Source of the DNA: CAZAGT01 sp964484515 | GTDB lineage: Bacteria > Desulfobacterota > DSM-4660 > Desulfatiglandales > HGW-15 | Assembly (NCBI GenBank): GCA_964484515.1 | Contig: CAZAGT010000299.1 | Coordinates: forward strand, 1-6,543 | Direction: 5' to 3' | DNA: 6,543 nucleotides | Shown: positions 1-5,722 of the stretch, piece by piece | How the letters are laid out: each line of letters starts with the position of its first letter | How positions within the stretch are numbered: position 1 is the stretch's first letter | Made by a program: the position numbers and the translations under genes | The notes under the pieces: model-generated | What the model was told of the DNA's origin: nothing | What the model saw: the letters and a program-made list of their open reading frames with translations, nothing else | Database searches by the model: none

Positions 1-32
1 GAAAAGAGACCCCCATGGCCGGACGTTGAGTC

Positions 33-55
33 GTTTCAAAAACCTAAAATGATAC
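33..55 (+). repeat. 23-nt dispersed repeat, copy A
   Basis: This copy begins gtttcaaaaacctaaa and ends tgatac. Over 23 nt it matches the reverse complement of 4214-4236 at 22 positions and the direct sequence at 4265-4287 at 19 positions. The match to the 4214-4236 copy extends outward to about 31 nt (26-56 against 4213-4243, 28 identities) and includes a shared TTGA. It lies just past the terminator-like hairpin that follows the regulator gene. Its function is unknown; it could be an operator, an element end or a promoter-like module. A short palindrome, ATACA-N6-TGTAT (52-67), overlaps its end. Confidence 0.7.
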
Positions 56-68
56 AGAATATTGTATT

Positions 69-88
69 GAAAACAGACCCCGAGGGTC
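69..88 (-). terminator. Rho-independent terminator-like hairpin after the regulator gene
   Basis: On the minus strand GACCC, a TCG loop and GGGTC (76-88) are followed by TGTTTTC (69-75). A short GC-rich stem followed by a T-rich tract is the form of an intrinsic terminator. It lies about 110 nt past the stop of the regulator gene, so it would end the larB-dehydrogenase-regulator transcript. The stem is only 5 bp, so it may be weak. Confidence 0.45.
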
Positions 89-195
89 AATTAAAATCGC
101 CCTCTAGGCCTCAGTCGACGTGCCGTCGAAAACAGTACGGAAGGTTCGGTGACGTGAATGGGTTCGTCTACCGTGAGATCCGTTTGGCGAAACTG

Positions 196-1806
196 CTAGA
201 GGCCGTAGCGCTGCATTTTTTTCATGAGACCGAATCGACTCAGCCCAAGTTCTCTTGCAGCCTGAGTCTTGTTGCCGGCATGCTTTTCAAGGGTTTGGGT
301 GAGGACCGACTTCTCTAAGGTCTCAACCATGGACTTAAGAGAACCCTGGAGTTCGGCACCGAGACAGTCACTGATCGAACGGGAGCGGATCTTCTCTGAG
401 AGATGAGATACCTCAATGGGACTAAGGGGGTCGGCCATGGCTGTTGCCCTTTCCATTTCGTTCTCCAACTCCCTTACATTGCCCGGGAAGGAGTAGGCCG
501 TGAGATGCTGTAACGCTTCCTGCGTCAGGCCTATGATACCCTTATTGTTCTTCCTGTTGAATTTTCGGATGAAGTGATTTGCCAAGACGGCTATATCGGC
601 AACCCTTTCACGAAGGGGCGGCAGCTTGATGGCAAATACACTCAAGCGATAATAGAGATCTTCTCGCATGCGACCCGCTCTGACTTCTTCTTCCAGGCTC
701 TTGTTTGTCGCCGAGATGACTCTGATATCCACCTGTTTGCTGCGATTCGATCCCAAGGGCTTGATTTCGCCCTCCTGCAGGACCCGTAACAGGTTGGTCT
801 GCATCGCGGCCGACATTTCGGCGACCTCGTCCAGGAAGACACTGCCTCCATCAGCGATCTCAAAGAGGCCCTTCTTGTCCATATAGGCTCCGGTATAAGC
901 CCCCTTCTTGTGACCGAAAAGCTCGCTCGATAGGAGGGTGTCCGGGATGCCGGCACAATTCTGAGTGACGAAGGGCTTGTTTTTGCGTGGACCATTGTAA
1001 TGGATTGTTCTCGCAATCAGCTCTTTACCGGTGCCGGTCTCTCCTCCGATCAGGACCGTGATGTCGGAGTCAATGACCTTGTCGCAGAGCTTGAACACCT
1101 CGATCATGCGTTCACTGCTTCCGATGATCCGGTCAAAACGGTATTGCCGTTCGACTTCTCTTTGAAGATAGGCTACTTCGTTCTTGGCTAGCGCGATCAG
1201 GTCGTCCTTGCCCCTGTTGATGATCTGGAGTTCACTGAAGGCCGTATTCAGTTCATGGTACATCCGCGCGTTGTCTAAAGCCATAGCGACGATCGGCGCG
1301 AGGGTCATCAGGAAATCGAAGTCGTTCTCATCAAAGACGCCACTCCTCTTGTTCAGAGCCTCCAGGACGCCGATGGTTTTTTCCTTCGTCTTGAGGGGTA
1401 CGACCACCATGGATTGCGTCTTAAAAAGGGTTGCGGAGTCGATTTTCTTGAAATGGCGTGGATCGTTCGCCACGTCTAGAATGAGTTCCCCTTCGCCACT
1501 CTTGAAGATGCTGCCCGCGATGCCTTGATTGGCGGGAAAACGGATTTCATCGAACTTCTCTTTGCGTTCCGGTATGTCGGTTGACCAGCAGAATACGAAT
1601 TCATCTTTGGCCTGATCGTACAGGATGACCGAAACGATCTCGGCCCGCATGACTTCAATCACCCGGTCGATGGTTTGCATAATGAGACCGTCGAGATCTC
1701 GGTAGTTATGAAGGGACTGGCTGATGTCGAACAGGGTCGTCAGTCTTTCGCTGTCGAGGTCGGCCATGGCAAGATCTTGCTGTTTACGCTTTCTCCGTTT
1801 AACCAT
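196..1806 (-). CDS. Sigma-54-dependent transcriptional regulator with GAF sensor domain (GAF-AAA+-Fis HTH)
   Basis: This is an enhancer-binding activator that would use ATP hydrolysis to open promoters bound by sigma-54 RNA polymerase. Residues here are numbered from an in-frame ATG at 1821. A GAF domain spans about 27-185, a probable coiled-coil linker about 192-230, the AAA+ domain about 232-455 and a Fis-type helix-turn-helix about 510-541. Visible motifs are Walker A GETGTGKE (260-267), the sigma-54 contact loop as GAYTGA (307-312) instead of the usual GAFTGA, Walker B GGSVFLDE (325-332), and GRMREDLYYRL with PPLRER (383-406). There is no receiver domain, so a small ligand or redox signal sensed by the GAF domain is more likely than phosphorylation. 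I chose the ATG at 1806 (536 aa) because GGGAG lies 8 nt before it; the ATG at 1821 has no ribosome site and would add five residues. The gene follows the dehydrogenase by 122 nt on the same strand and may be co-transcribed. The family is certain; the target promoters are unknown, and I found no convincing -24/-12 site in the window. Confidence 0.96.
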   Translation of the reverse strand: MVKRRKRKQQDLAMADLDSERLTTLFDISQSLHNYRDLDGLIMQTIDRVIEVMRAEIVSVILYDQAKDEFVFCWSTDIPERKEKFDEIRFPANQGIAGSIFKSGEGELILDVANDPRHFKKIDSATLFKTQSMVVVPLKTKEKTIGVLEALNKRSGVFDENDFDFLMTLAPIVAMALDNARMYHELNTAFSELQIINRGKDDLIALAKNEVAYLQREVERQYRFDRIIGSSERMIEVFKLCDKVIDSDITVLIGGETGTGKELIARTIHYNGPRKNKPFVTQNCAGIPDTLLSSELFGHKKGAYTGAYMDKKGLFEIADGGSVFLDEVAEMSAAMQTNLLRVLQEGEIKPLGSNRSKQVDIRVISATNKSLEEEVRAGRMREDLYYRLSVFAIKLPPLRERVADIAVLANHFIRKFNRKNNKGIIGLTQEALQHLTAYSFPGNVRELENEMERATAMADPLSPIEVSHLSEKIRSRSISDCLGAELQGSLKSMVETLEKSVLTQTLEKHAGNKTQAARELGLSRFGLMKKMQRYGL

Positions 1807-1824
1807 GTCTTGGACTCCCATGAT

Positions 1825-1846
1825 GGAGCATGGAGGTTTGTGCTCC
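1825..1846 (-). repeat. Inverted repeat just upstream of the regulator start
   Basis: GGAGCA (1825-1830) and TGCTCC (1841-1846) form a perfect 6-bp inverted repeat around 10 nt, ending 18 nt before the chosen start codon. It could be an operator, for example for autoregulation, or an RNA hairpin in the dehydrogenase-regulator intergenic segment. No T-tract follows, so it is unlikely to be a terminator. A second small hairpin, CCTGC-GA-GCAGG, lies at 1892-1903. Confidence 0.35.
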
Positions 1847-1928
1847 GTGGGTTGGTGGTCTTAACGAAGTGAAGCTGTCGCCTTGGGAGGCCCTGCGAGC
1901 AGGTCGCCCGTATTCGCATACAAACCGT

Positions 1929-3023
1929 CTATTGGTCGATAAGGGCAACGATCTTCCGCGTGTAATCGGCAACGCCGTCCGGACCGCCGAATTCGCAGGG
2001 CTGAATGATGCCCGATGCAAAAGCAGTCTCCACGGTATCTTCAAGGACCCTGGCGGCCCTGAGGCACGGCGGGCAATTGGAACGCTCAGCCAACCACTCG
2101 AGCATCATTCCCGCAGAAAGCAGCATTGCCGTGGGATTCGATCTTCCGGTGCCCGCGATGTCGGGCGCACTGCCGTGGGCAGGTTGGAATAGGGCGTGTT
2201 TGGCCCCGATTTCCGCACAGGGGGCCATTCCCATCCCGCCGATGATGCCTCCACCCAAGTCGGAAAGGATGTCGGCGAACATGTTTTCCGCCACCAAGAC
2301 ATCGAAATCCCAGGGACGACGAACAAGGTCCAACGCCATGGCGTCCACGTAGTGGTGCTCGGCCCTAATGTCAGGAAAGCCCTTGGCACGCTCATCGAAG
2401 ATCTTCCGGAAGAAGGCCATAGACCGGAACACATTCGATTTGTCAACGCATGTAACGGACCCCTTACCCCCTCTTTCCTTGCGCCTCCGCGCAAGGCTAA
2501 AGGCAAAGTCAAAAAGGCGCTCACAGGTCGGACGGGTAATAACCATGGTATCGCGCGCCTCCCGGTCCGCGACCACGATTCCTTTGCCGCGAGAGGCAAA
2601 TAGGCCCTCTGTGGACTCACGCAACACCACAAGGTCGATTCGAGCTGCCCGCGGGTCCGCCAAGGGCCCGGGACAATTGGGATAGGTCTTGACAGGGCGC
2701 ACTCCCGCGTACAGCCCAAACTCAGTTCGCATCTTCAGGTGGGGCGCGATCTCCGTCCCATCCGGGAACCGCACATATGGTAAGCCCATGGCACCAAGCA
2801 AGATAGCATCCGCGGCTTCAGCCTTTCGAAAGGCTTCGTCTGGGATGTCTGTCCCGGTCTCGCGATAGAACTCAGCCCCGGCCGGAAGGGAATCCTTGAT
2901 GAGTTTGAAACCACCGATGCTCCTTTCCAGGGCGTCAAGGACCTGAATACAGGCATCCATGATCTCGTGCCCGATGCCGTCACCCGGGAATACGGCGATC
3001 TGAAACCGTTCAGCTGGGCTCAT
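1929..3023 (-). CDS. Isocitrate/isopropylmalate dehydrogenase family protein (NAD-type, beta-decarboxylating 2-hydroxyacid dehydrogenase)
   Basis: Family members oxidise a (2R)-hydroxyacid such as 3-isopropylmalate, D-malate, tartrate or isocitrate with NAD(P)+ and a divalent metal, then decarboxylate it. The 364-aa length is normal and the fold is complete. Visible are FPGDGIGHE (12-20), substrate arginines R99, R109 and R135, the catalytic lysine in VDKSNVF (K195), metal aspartates D227, D251 and D255, and HGSAPDIAG (283-291). D288 in that last motif is the residue that selects NAD+ in isopropylmalate dehydrogenases, so NAD+ is expected. In the usual catalytic-tyrosine segment the sequence reads RESTEGLFAS (135-144), with Phe142 where isopropylmalate dehydrogenase and isocitrate dehydrogenase have Tyr. 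The substrate cannot be fixed from sequence; no leuC or leuD is nearby, so a leucine role is not supported. The ATG at 3023 is the only plausible start, since an in-frame stop lies 24 nt upstream, but no Shine-Dalgarno sequence precedes it. It lies between larB and the sigma-54 regulator, which suggests a 2-hydroxyacid pathway. Confidence 0.93.
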   Translation of the reverse strand: MSPAERFQIAVFPGDGIGHEIMDACIQVLDALERSIGGFKLIKDSLPAGAEFYRETGTDIPDEAFRKAEAADAILLGAMGLPYVRFPDGTEIAPHLKMRTEFGLYAGVRPVKTYPNCPGPLADPRAARIDLVVLRESTEGLFASRGKGIVVADREARDTMVITRPTCERLFDFAFSLARRRKERGGKGSVTCVDKSNVFRSMAFFRKIFDERAKGFPDIRAEHHYVDAMALDLVRRPWDFDVLVAENMFADILSDLGGGIIGGMGMAPCAEIGAKHALFQPAHGSAPDIAGTGRSNPTAMLLSAGMMLEWLAERSNCPPCLRAARVLEDTVETAFASGIIQPCEFGGPDGVADYTRKIVALIDQ

Positions 3024-3172
3024 CGTTGTTGGCGTGTGTTTTTTTCAAACGCAGCCGGCACCGGGATTTGCGGTACCCGCGACGTAACAAAAAAGTCCGT
3101 TGATTCCAGCCGCATCAATGGAAAAGGACGTGAGTGTCAAAAGGAGAGGCAACATCAAGTTTATCCTTGACC

Positions 3173-3200
3173 AGTAAATAGTTCAATTCGTTTTTGTCAA
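3173..3200 (-). promoter_or_regulatory. Sigma-70-type promoter candidate for the dehydrogenase gene
   Basis: On the minus strand, TTGACA (3195-3200) is a perfect -35 hexamer. It is followed after 16 nt by TTTACT (3173-3178), 4 of 6 against TATAAT. The predicted transcript would have a leader of about 140 nt. The element sits in the AT-rich middle of the 314-nt gap between larB and the dehydrogenase gene (3024-3337); I see no convincing gene in that gap. CTTGAC (3166-3171) and GTCAAG (3196-3201) flank the element as inverted hexamers 24 nt apart. Confidence 0.35.
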
Positions 3201-3337
3201 GAATAAACGTCGTAATAGCAGATTTCGAGGAGAGGGGATCTTTCAGATGCGTGAACCGTCCCGCGCTCCGGCGCTGGCATCCGGACAGAGACGAGGTATC
3301 CGGGATTACACCGAAATCGCTCATATCTGGATGAAGC

Positions 3338-4153
3338 TCACTGAGCTGCGGCAGCGCTCTTCTTCGAGGGGACCCTCTGGGGAGCGGGTTTACAGGTGGA
3401 CTTTGCGGAGGTTAATTGGTTGATCAGACTGGCCTGGTATCCGGCTCCGAACCCGTTGTCGATGTTGACCACCGACAAGCCGGAGGCGCAGCTGTTCAAC
3501 ATGGTAAGTAAGGCGGACACACCCCCAAAGCTCGTGCCGTAGCCGATGCTCGTGGGGACACCAATGACGGGACTTGCGACCAGACCCCCAACCACACTGG
3601 CGAGTGCGCCCTCCATGCCGGCGACAACTACAACGACGACCGCTTGAGCAAGCTTGTCTCTGGCGGCTAGCAGGCGGTGGATTCCGGCCACCCCAACGTC
3701 GTAGATTCGTTCGACACGGTTTCCGAGCGTCTCCGCGGTAACGGCGGCTTCTTCAGCCACTGGAATGTCACACGTACCAGCGCTGACCACGGCGATATTG
3801 CCCACCTTCTCGACCGAGCGCGGCTTCACAACGACAATCCGAGCTGTGGCGTAGTAACGGCAGCTGGAATCGGCCTTTTTGATCCCATCAAAGACCTCGC
3901 GGTCGGCCCGGGTGGCCAGGATGTTGTGGTGTTTTTGTGAGATCCTCCTGACGATACCCTGGATCTGCTCGATGCTCTTGCCCTCGCAGTAGACAACTTC
4001 GGGCACCCCTGTCCGGATGCATCGGTGGTTGTCAATACGGGCAAATCCCAAATTCTCAAAAGGCAGCTTGCGCAATTCCTCCAAAGCGGAATCCAGGCCG
4101 ATACGCCCCTCCTGGACCTGCTGTAGCAGCTTTTTGAGATATCTCGTGTCCAT
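3338..4153 (-). CDS. larB: Nickel pincer cofactor biosynthesis protein LarB
   Basis: LarB carboxylates the pyridine ring of nicotinic acid adenine dinucleotide with CO2 and releases AMP, giving the biscarboxylated mononucleotide that LarE and LarC turn into the nickel-pincer cofactor of LarA-type racemases. Residues are numbered from the ATG at 4153 (271 aa). An N-terminal region holds FARIDNHRCIRTGVPEVVYCEGK (37-59 with family-typical D41, H43, R44). A PurE-like C-terminal domain follows, with VVSAGTCDIPVAEEA (122-136), YDVGVAGIHR (151-160), VAGMEGALASV (177-187), GVPTSIGYGTSFGG (198-211) and LNSCASG (219-225). C222 in the last motif corresponds to the family cysteine that transiently bonds the pyridine ring. 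A Lys/Pro/Ala-rich tail (about 250-271) looks unstructured. I chose ATG 4153 because GGAGG lies 6 nt before it; a GTG at 4177 is in frame but lacks a better ribosome site. larA, larC and larE are absent from the window. The long leader carries an FNR-like site and a repeat pair. Confidence 0.95.
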   Translation of the reverse strand: MDTRYLKKLLQQVQEGRIGLDSALEELRKLPFENLGFARIDNHRCIRTGVPEVVYCEGKSIEQIQGIVRRISQKHHNILATRADREVFDGIKKADSSCRYYATARIVVVKPRSVEKVGNIAVVSAGTCDIPVAEEAAVTAETLGNRVERIYDVGVAGIHRLLAARDKLAQAVVVVVVAGMEGALASVVGGLVASPVIGVPTSIGYGTSFGGVSALLTMLNSCASGLSVVNIDNGFGAGYQASLINQLTSAKSTCKPAPQRVPSKKSAAAAQ

Positions 4154-4157
4154 TTTA

Positions 4158-4165
4158 CCCCTCCC
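4158..4165 (-). promoter_or_regulatory. Strong ribosome binding site of larB
   Basis: GGGAGGGG on the minus strand contains GGAGG (4160-4164), 6 nt before the ATG at 4153. This decides the start in favour of the ATG at 4153 over the in-frame GTG at 4177. Confidence 0.8.
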
Positions 4166-4213
4166 GGGGACCTCCACGAATTGTCTTCCAAGCCCCTTGA
4201 AAGCTTACGGGTT

Positions 4214-4236
4214 GTATCAATTTAGGTTTTTGAAAC
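4214..4236 (-). repeat. 23-nt dispersed repeat, copy B (larB leader)
   Basis: On the minus strand this reads gtttcaaaaacctaaa then ttgatac, 22 of 23 identical to copy A at 33-55. The core of 16 nt is exact (4221-4236 against 33-48). It lies about 60-85 nt upstream of the larB start, with a TTGACT 2 nt upstream of it on the minus strand. Confidence 0.75.
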
Positions 4237-4264
4237 AAGTCAAACGGATCGTATGCGCTAACGC

Positions 4265-4287
4265 GTTTCAAGAATCCAAAATGTTAC
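4265..4287 (+). repeat. 23-nt dispersed repeat, copy C; forms an imperfect palindrome with copy B
   Basis: The plus strand reads gtttcaagaatccaaa then atgttac, 19 of 23 identical to copy A. It is inverted relative to copy B with a 28-nt spacer (4237-4264). The two arms 4214-4236 and 4265-4287 are complementary at 18 of 23 positions plus one possible G-U pair. In a larB leader transcript they could fold into a long hairpin; in DNA they could be paired binding sites. Confidence 0.55.
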
Positions 4288-4331
4288 TACGGGCTTACGT
4301 CTTAACGGTCTGCCTATGAAACCAGGTTCCA

Positions 4332-4374
4332 ATATTAGGGGTGAGTTGACACGGAAACCTTGACTTAGGTCAAG
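4332..4374 (-). promoter_or_regulatory. FNR/CRP-type operator with class II promoter geometry upstream of larB
   Basis: CTTGACTTAGGTCAAG (4359-4374) is a perfect palindrome with TTGAC-N4-GTCAA, the half-site spacing of the FNR branch of the CRP/FNR family (consensus TTGAT-N4-ATCAA). On the minus strand a -10-like TAATAT (4332-4337) follows. If that is the -10, transcription would start near 4325 and the palindrome is centred at -41.5, the standard class II activator position, with no -35 hexamer needed. The start would give larB a leader of about 170 nt. Geometry is seen directly; binding protein and activity are inferred. Confidence 0.5.
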
Positions 4375-4421
4375 ACAAAAGGGATTTGATCATTTTCTTG
4401 TGGCGCGACCAGGAAGGGACA

Positions 4422-4787
4422 CTAGGACAGGAGCAGATGTGCAAGATCTTCCGCGGCCACGGCGAGAAGGATCCCTGATGCCAAGACCAGAGCGGCGGGG
4501 AAGATCAGAAGGAGTCCCCGGAGGCCGCGAGATCGCCCGAGGTAAATCGGGAAAAAGACGATGGCTAGCAGAAATATACCCAACCCAAACCATCTTGAAA
4601 TGCGGGCACCGTTACGCCGGCTATCGAGCTCGCACCAGGCTGTTAGACACGCAGCGCCAAATAGGCTGAAGGTCAAATCAGCGAACTCGGGTGAGAGGAC
4701 CGTACCCATAAAACCGGCCAAAGGGGCAAAGGCCAAGAAACACGTCACCGCCGGGTTGAGCCTTTTCCACACAGGGGGCATAGGCAT
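4422..4787 (-). CDS. Small four-helix membrane protein of unknown function
   Basis: I do not recognise this 121-aa protein. Its composition is strongly hydrophobic, with four likely membrane segments at about residues 12-31, 37-51, 65-83 and 89-108, separated by short charged loops (ELDSRRNGARISR at 53-65; GRSRG at 83-87). There is no signal peptide motif, cofactor motif or catalytic pattern visible. The ATG at 4787 is supported by GGAG 7 nt upstream; a second ATG two codons later is possible. It follows the methyltransferase-family gene by 54 nt on the same strand, so the two are probably co-transcribed and both in the inner membrane. No clear terminator follows it before the FNR-like palindrome at 4359-4374. 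Confidence 0.7.
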   Translation of the reverse strand: MPMPPVWKRLNPAVTCFLAFAPLAGFMGTVLSPEFADLTFSLFGAACLTAWCELDSRRNGARISRWFGLGIFLLAIVFFPIYLGRSRGLRGLLLIFPAALVLASGILLAVAAEDLAHLLLS

Positions 4788-4815
4788 TCTCTAACTCCGG
4801 GTTGGAAGACGTATC

Positions 4816-4833
4816 CTCCGGGCCGGTCCGGAG
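4816..4833 (-). repeat. GC-rich hairpin between the two membrane protein genes
   Basis: CTCCGG (4816-4821) and CCGGAG (4828-4833) form a perfect 6-bp stem around a 6-nt loop. No T-tract follows, so it is more likely a processing or stability hairpin within a shared transcript than a terminator. Confidence 0.35.
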
Positions 4834-4841
4834 ACGGATGG

Positions 4842-5531
4842 CTACAGGATAAACGGGACAAACATCCGCGTTCCTTTCTGATAGGCGCGATAGGGTTCGC
4901 CAAACTCCTTCACGGCCGCCTTTTCCTCTTGCCTCGCCAACCAAACGTAGGCCCCTATCAACATGGGCCAGATAATCAATGTGATCACCGAGGGCCAATG
5001 AAGGATCCAGCCGGCGGTGAACATAAAGATGCCGGTATATTGTGGGTGTCGGATGAGTCGATAGAGTCCTGTCGTGACCAACCCGTCCGACCGATGGATC
5101 TGATACCAGCCCATGGCAATGAGGGCGATTCCCGCAAAACTGATGAGGGTGCCCCATGTAGCCGCCCAGTGGCCGAAGTGCTGGTGCATCCAAGGGGCCA
5201 GCGAGGGTACCTTCGTTATCGGTGAGAGCAGAAAGATGAGCAATGGCCAACCAAACATCTCTGTCATCAGGGCGATGACGAAGGCGATGAAGGTGCCGTG
5301 GGACTTCCAAGTCGCCTTGGTCGGTCGGCGGTAGGGTAGAAGGGCGAGAAAGGCCAGCACGACAACGATATTGATGGCAATCAGTCCGCTACGGCCAAAG
5401 GTCTGTTCGACCCATTTGATGGTGACCGGAGGTCCAGATCGAGGCAGGAACTCACCGGCGTACATGGCCAGGAAAAGGACGATCGCCACCAAACCAATGA
5501 TCGTGCGAAACGTTCTGCGAAAGGTGCTCAT
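4842..5531 (-). CDS. Isoprenylcysteine carboxyl methyltransferase (ICMT)-family membrane protein
   Basis: This 229-aa polytopic inner-membrane protein has about five to six membrane segments (near 8-24, 48-66, 80-102, 124-142, 166-178, 182-198). The C-terminal half carries the ICMT/phospholipid-methyltransferase signature: GLVTTGLYRLIRHPQY (150-165, with the RHPxY that helps bind S-adenosylmethionine), then RQEEKAAVKEFGEPYRAY (200-217), with the paired glutamates and FG..Y motif. Members methylate lipids, isoprenoid-linked or other small hydrophobic substrates using S-adenosylmethionine; bacterial substrates are mostly unknown, so only the family is called. The ATG at 5531 has no ribosome site, but an in-frame stop 27 nt upstream (5556-5558) leaves no other start. 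A 6-bp inverted repeat (5564-5579) lies just upstream. The small membrane protein follows 54 nt downstream. Confidence 0.9.
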   Translation of the reverse strand: MSTFRRTFRTIIGLVAIVLFLAMYAGEFLPRSGPPVTIKWVEQTFGRSGLIAINIVVVLAFLALLPYRRPTKATWKSHGTFIAFVIALMTEMFGWPLLIFLLSPITKVPSLAPWMHQHFGHWAATWGTLISFAGIALIAMGWYQIHRSDGLVTTGLYRLIRHPQYTGIFMFTAGWILHWPSVITLIIWPMLIGAYVWLARQEEKAAVKEFGEPYRAYQKGTRMFVPFIL

Positions 5532-5563
5532 GGGAAAACGTGGGCGTATAGACGTTGGCGGTT

Positions 5564-5579
5564 ATGAGGTCCGCCTCAT
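5564..5579 (-). repeat. Short perfect inverted repeat upstream of the ICMT-family gene
   Basis: ATGAGG (5564-5569) and CCTCAT (5574-5579) are a perfect inverted repeat around 4 nt, about 32 nt before the start codon. It could be an operator half-site pair or a leader hairpin. I see no clear promoter hexamers in the surrounding gap 5532-5722. Confidence 0.3.
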
Positions 5580-5722
5580 CGTTCGATCGCTATGGGCATC
5601 GAAAAACTCGTTTGATTCGTTTCTTTGAATCGGCAAGCGCGAACGGGGTCAGACGGCATTGAGCCCACTCCTTGCTTTTCCTTGCCCATGTTACCTAAAC
5701 TCACCAAATAGCTGAACGGACG

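Noticed and set aside
33..55. Copy A of the 23-nt repeat as a CRISPR repeat (gtttcaa start)
   Set aside because: The copies are thousands of bases apart or in opposite orientation, with no regular spacers and no cas genes.
49..318. Plus-strand open frame of 89 codons at the left edge
   Set aside because: Most of it is antisense to the regulator's 3' end, its start has no ribosome site, and the peptide shows no domain; it overlaps the terminator-like hairpin and repeat A.
2196..2603. Long plus-strand open frames opposite the dehydrogenase, and similar ones opposite the regulator, larB and the cytochrome
   Set aside because: They are shadows of well-supported minus-strand genes with full motif sets; none has domain content or a convincing start.
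3115..3324. Minus-strand 69-codon frame between larB and the dehydrogenase
   Set aside because: No ribosome site, no recognisable motif, and it overlaps the promoter candidate at 3173-3200; best treated as intergenic sequence.
4154..4177. GTG at 4177 as the larB start
   Set aside because: The ATG at 4153 has GGAGG at ideal spacing and starts where LarB homologues begin; the extra residues would be encoded by the ribosome site itself.
4359..4374. The CTTGAC-TTAG-GTCAAG palindrome as a terminator of the small membrane protein gene
   Set aside because: The stem is only 6 bp with low GC and no T-tract follows on the minus strand; its half-site spacing fits an FNR-family operator better.
4178..4421. 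Sigma-54 (-24/-12) promoter in the larB leader or other gaps
   Set aside because: I looked for GG-N10-GC with TGGCAC/TTGC context in the intergenic regions on the minus strand; nothing matched well. The weak GG-N10-GC after the cytochrome gene lacks the flanking consensus.
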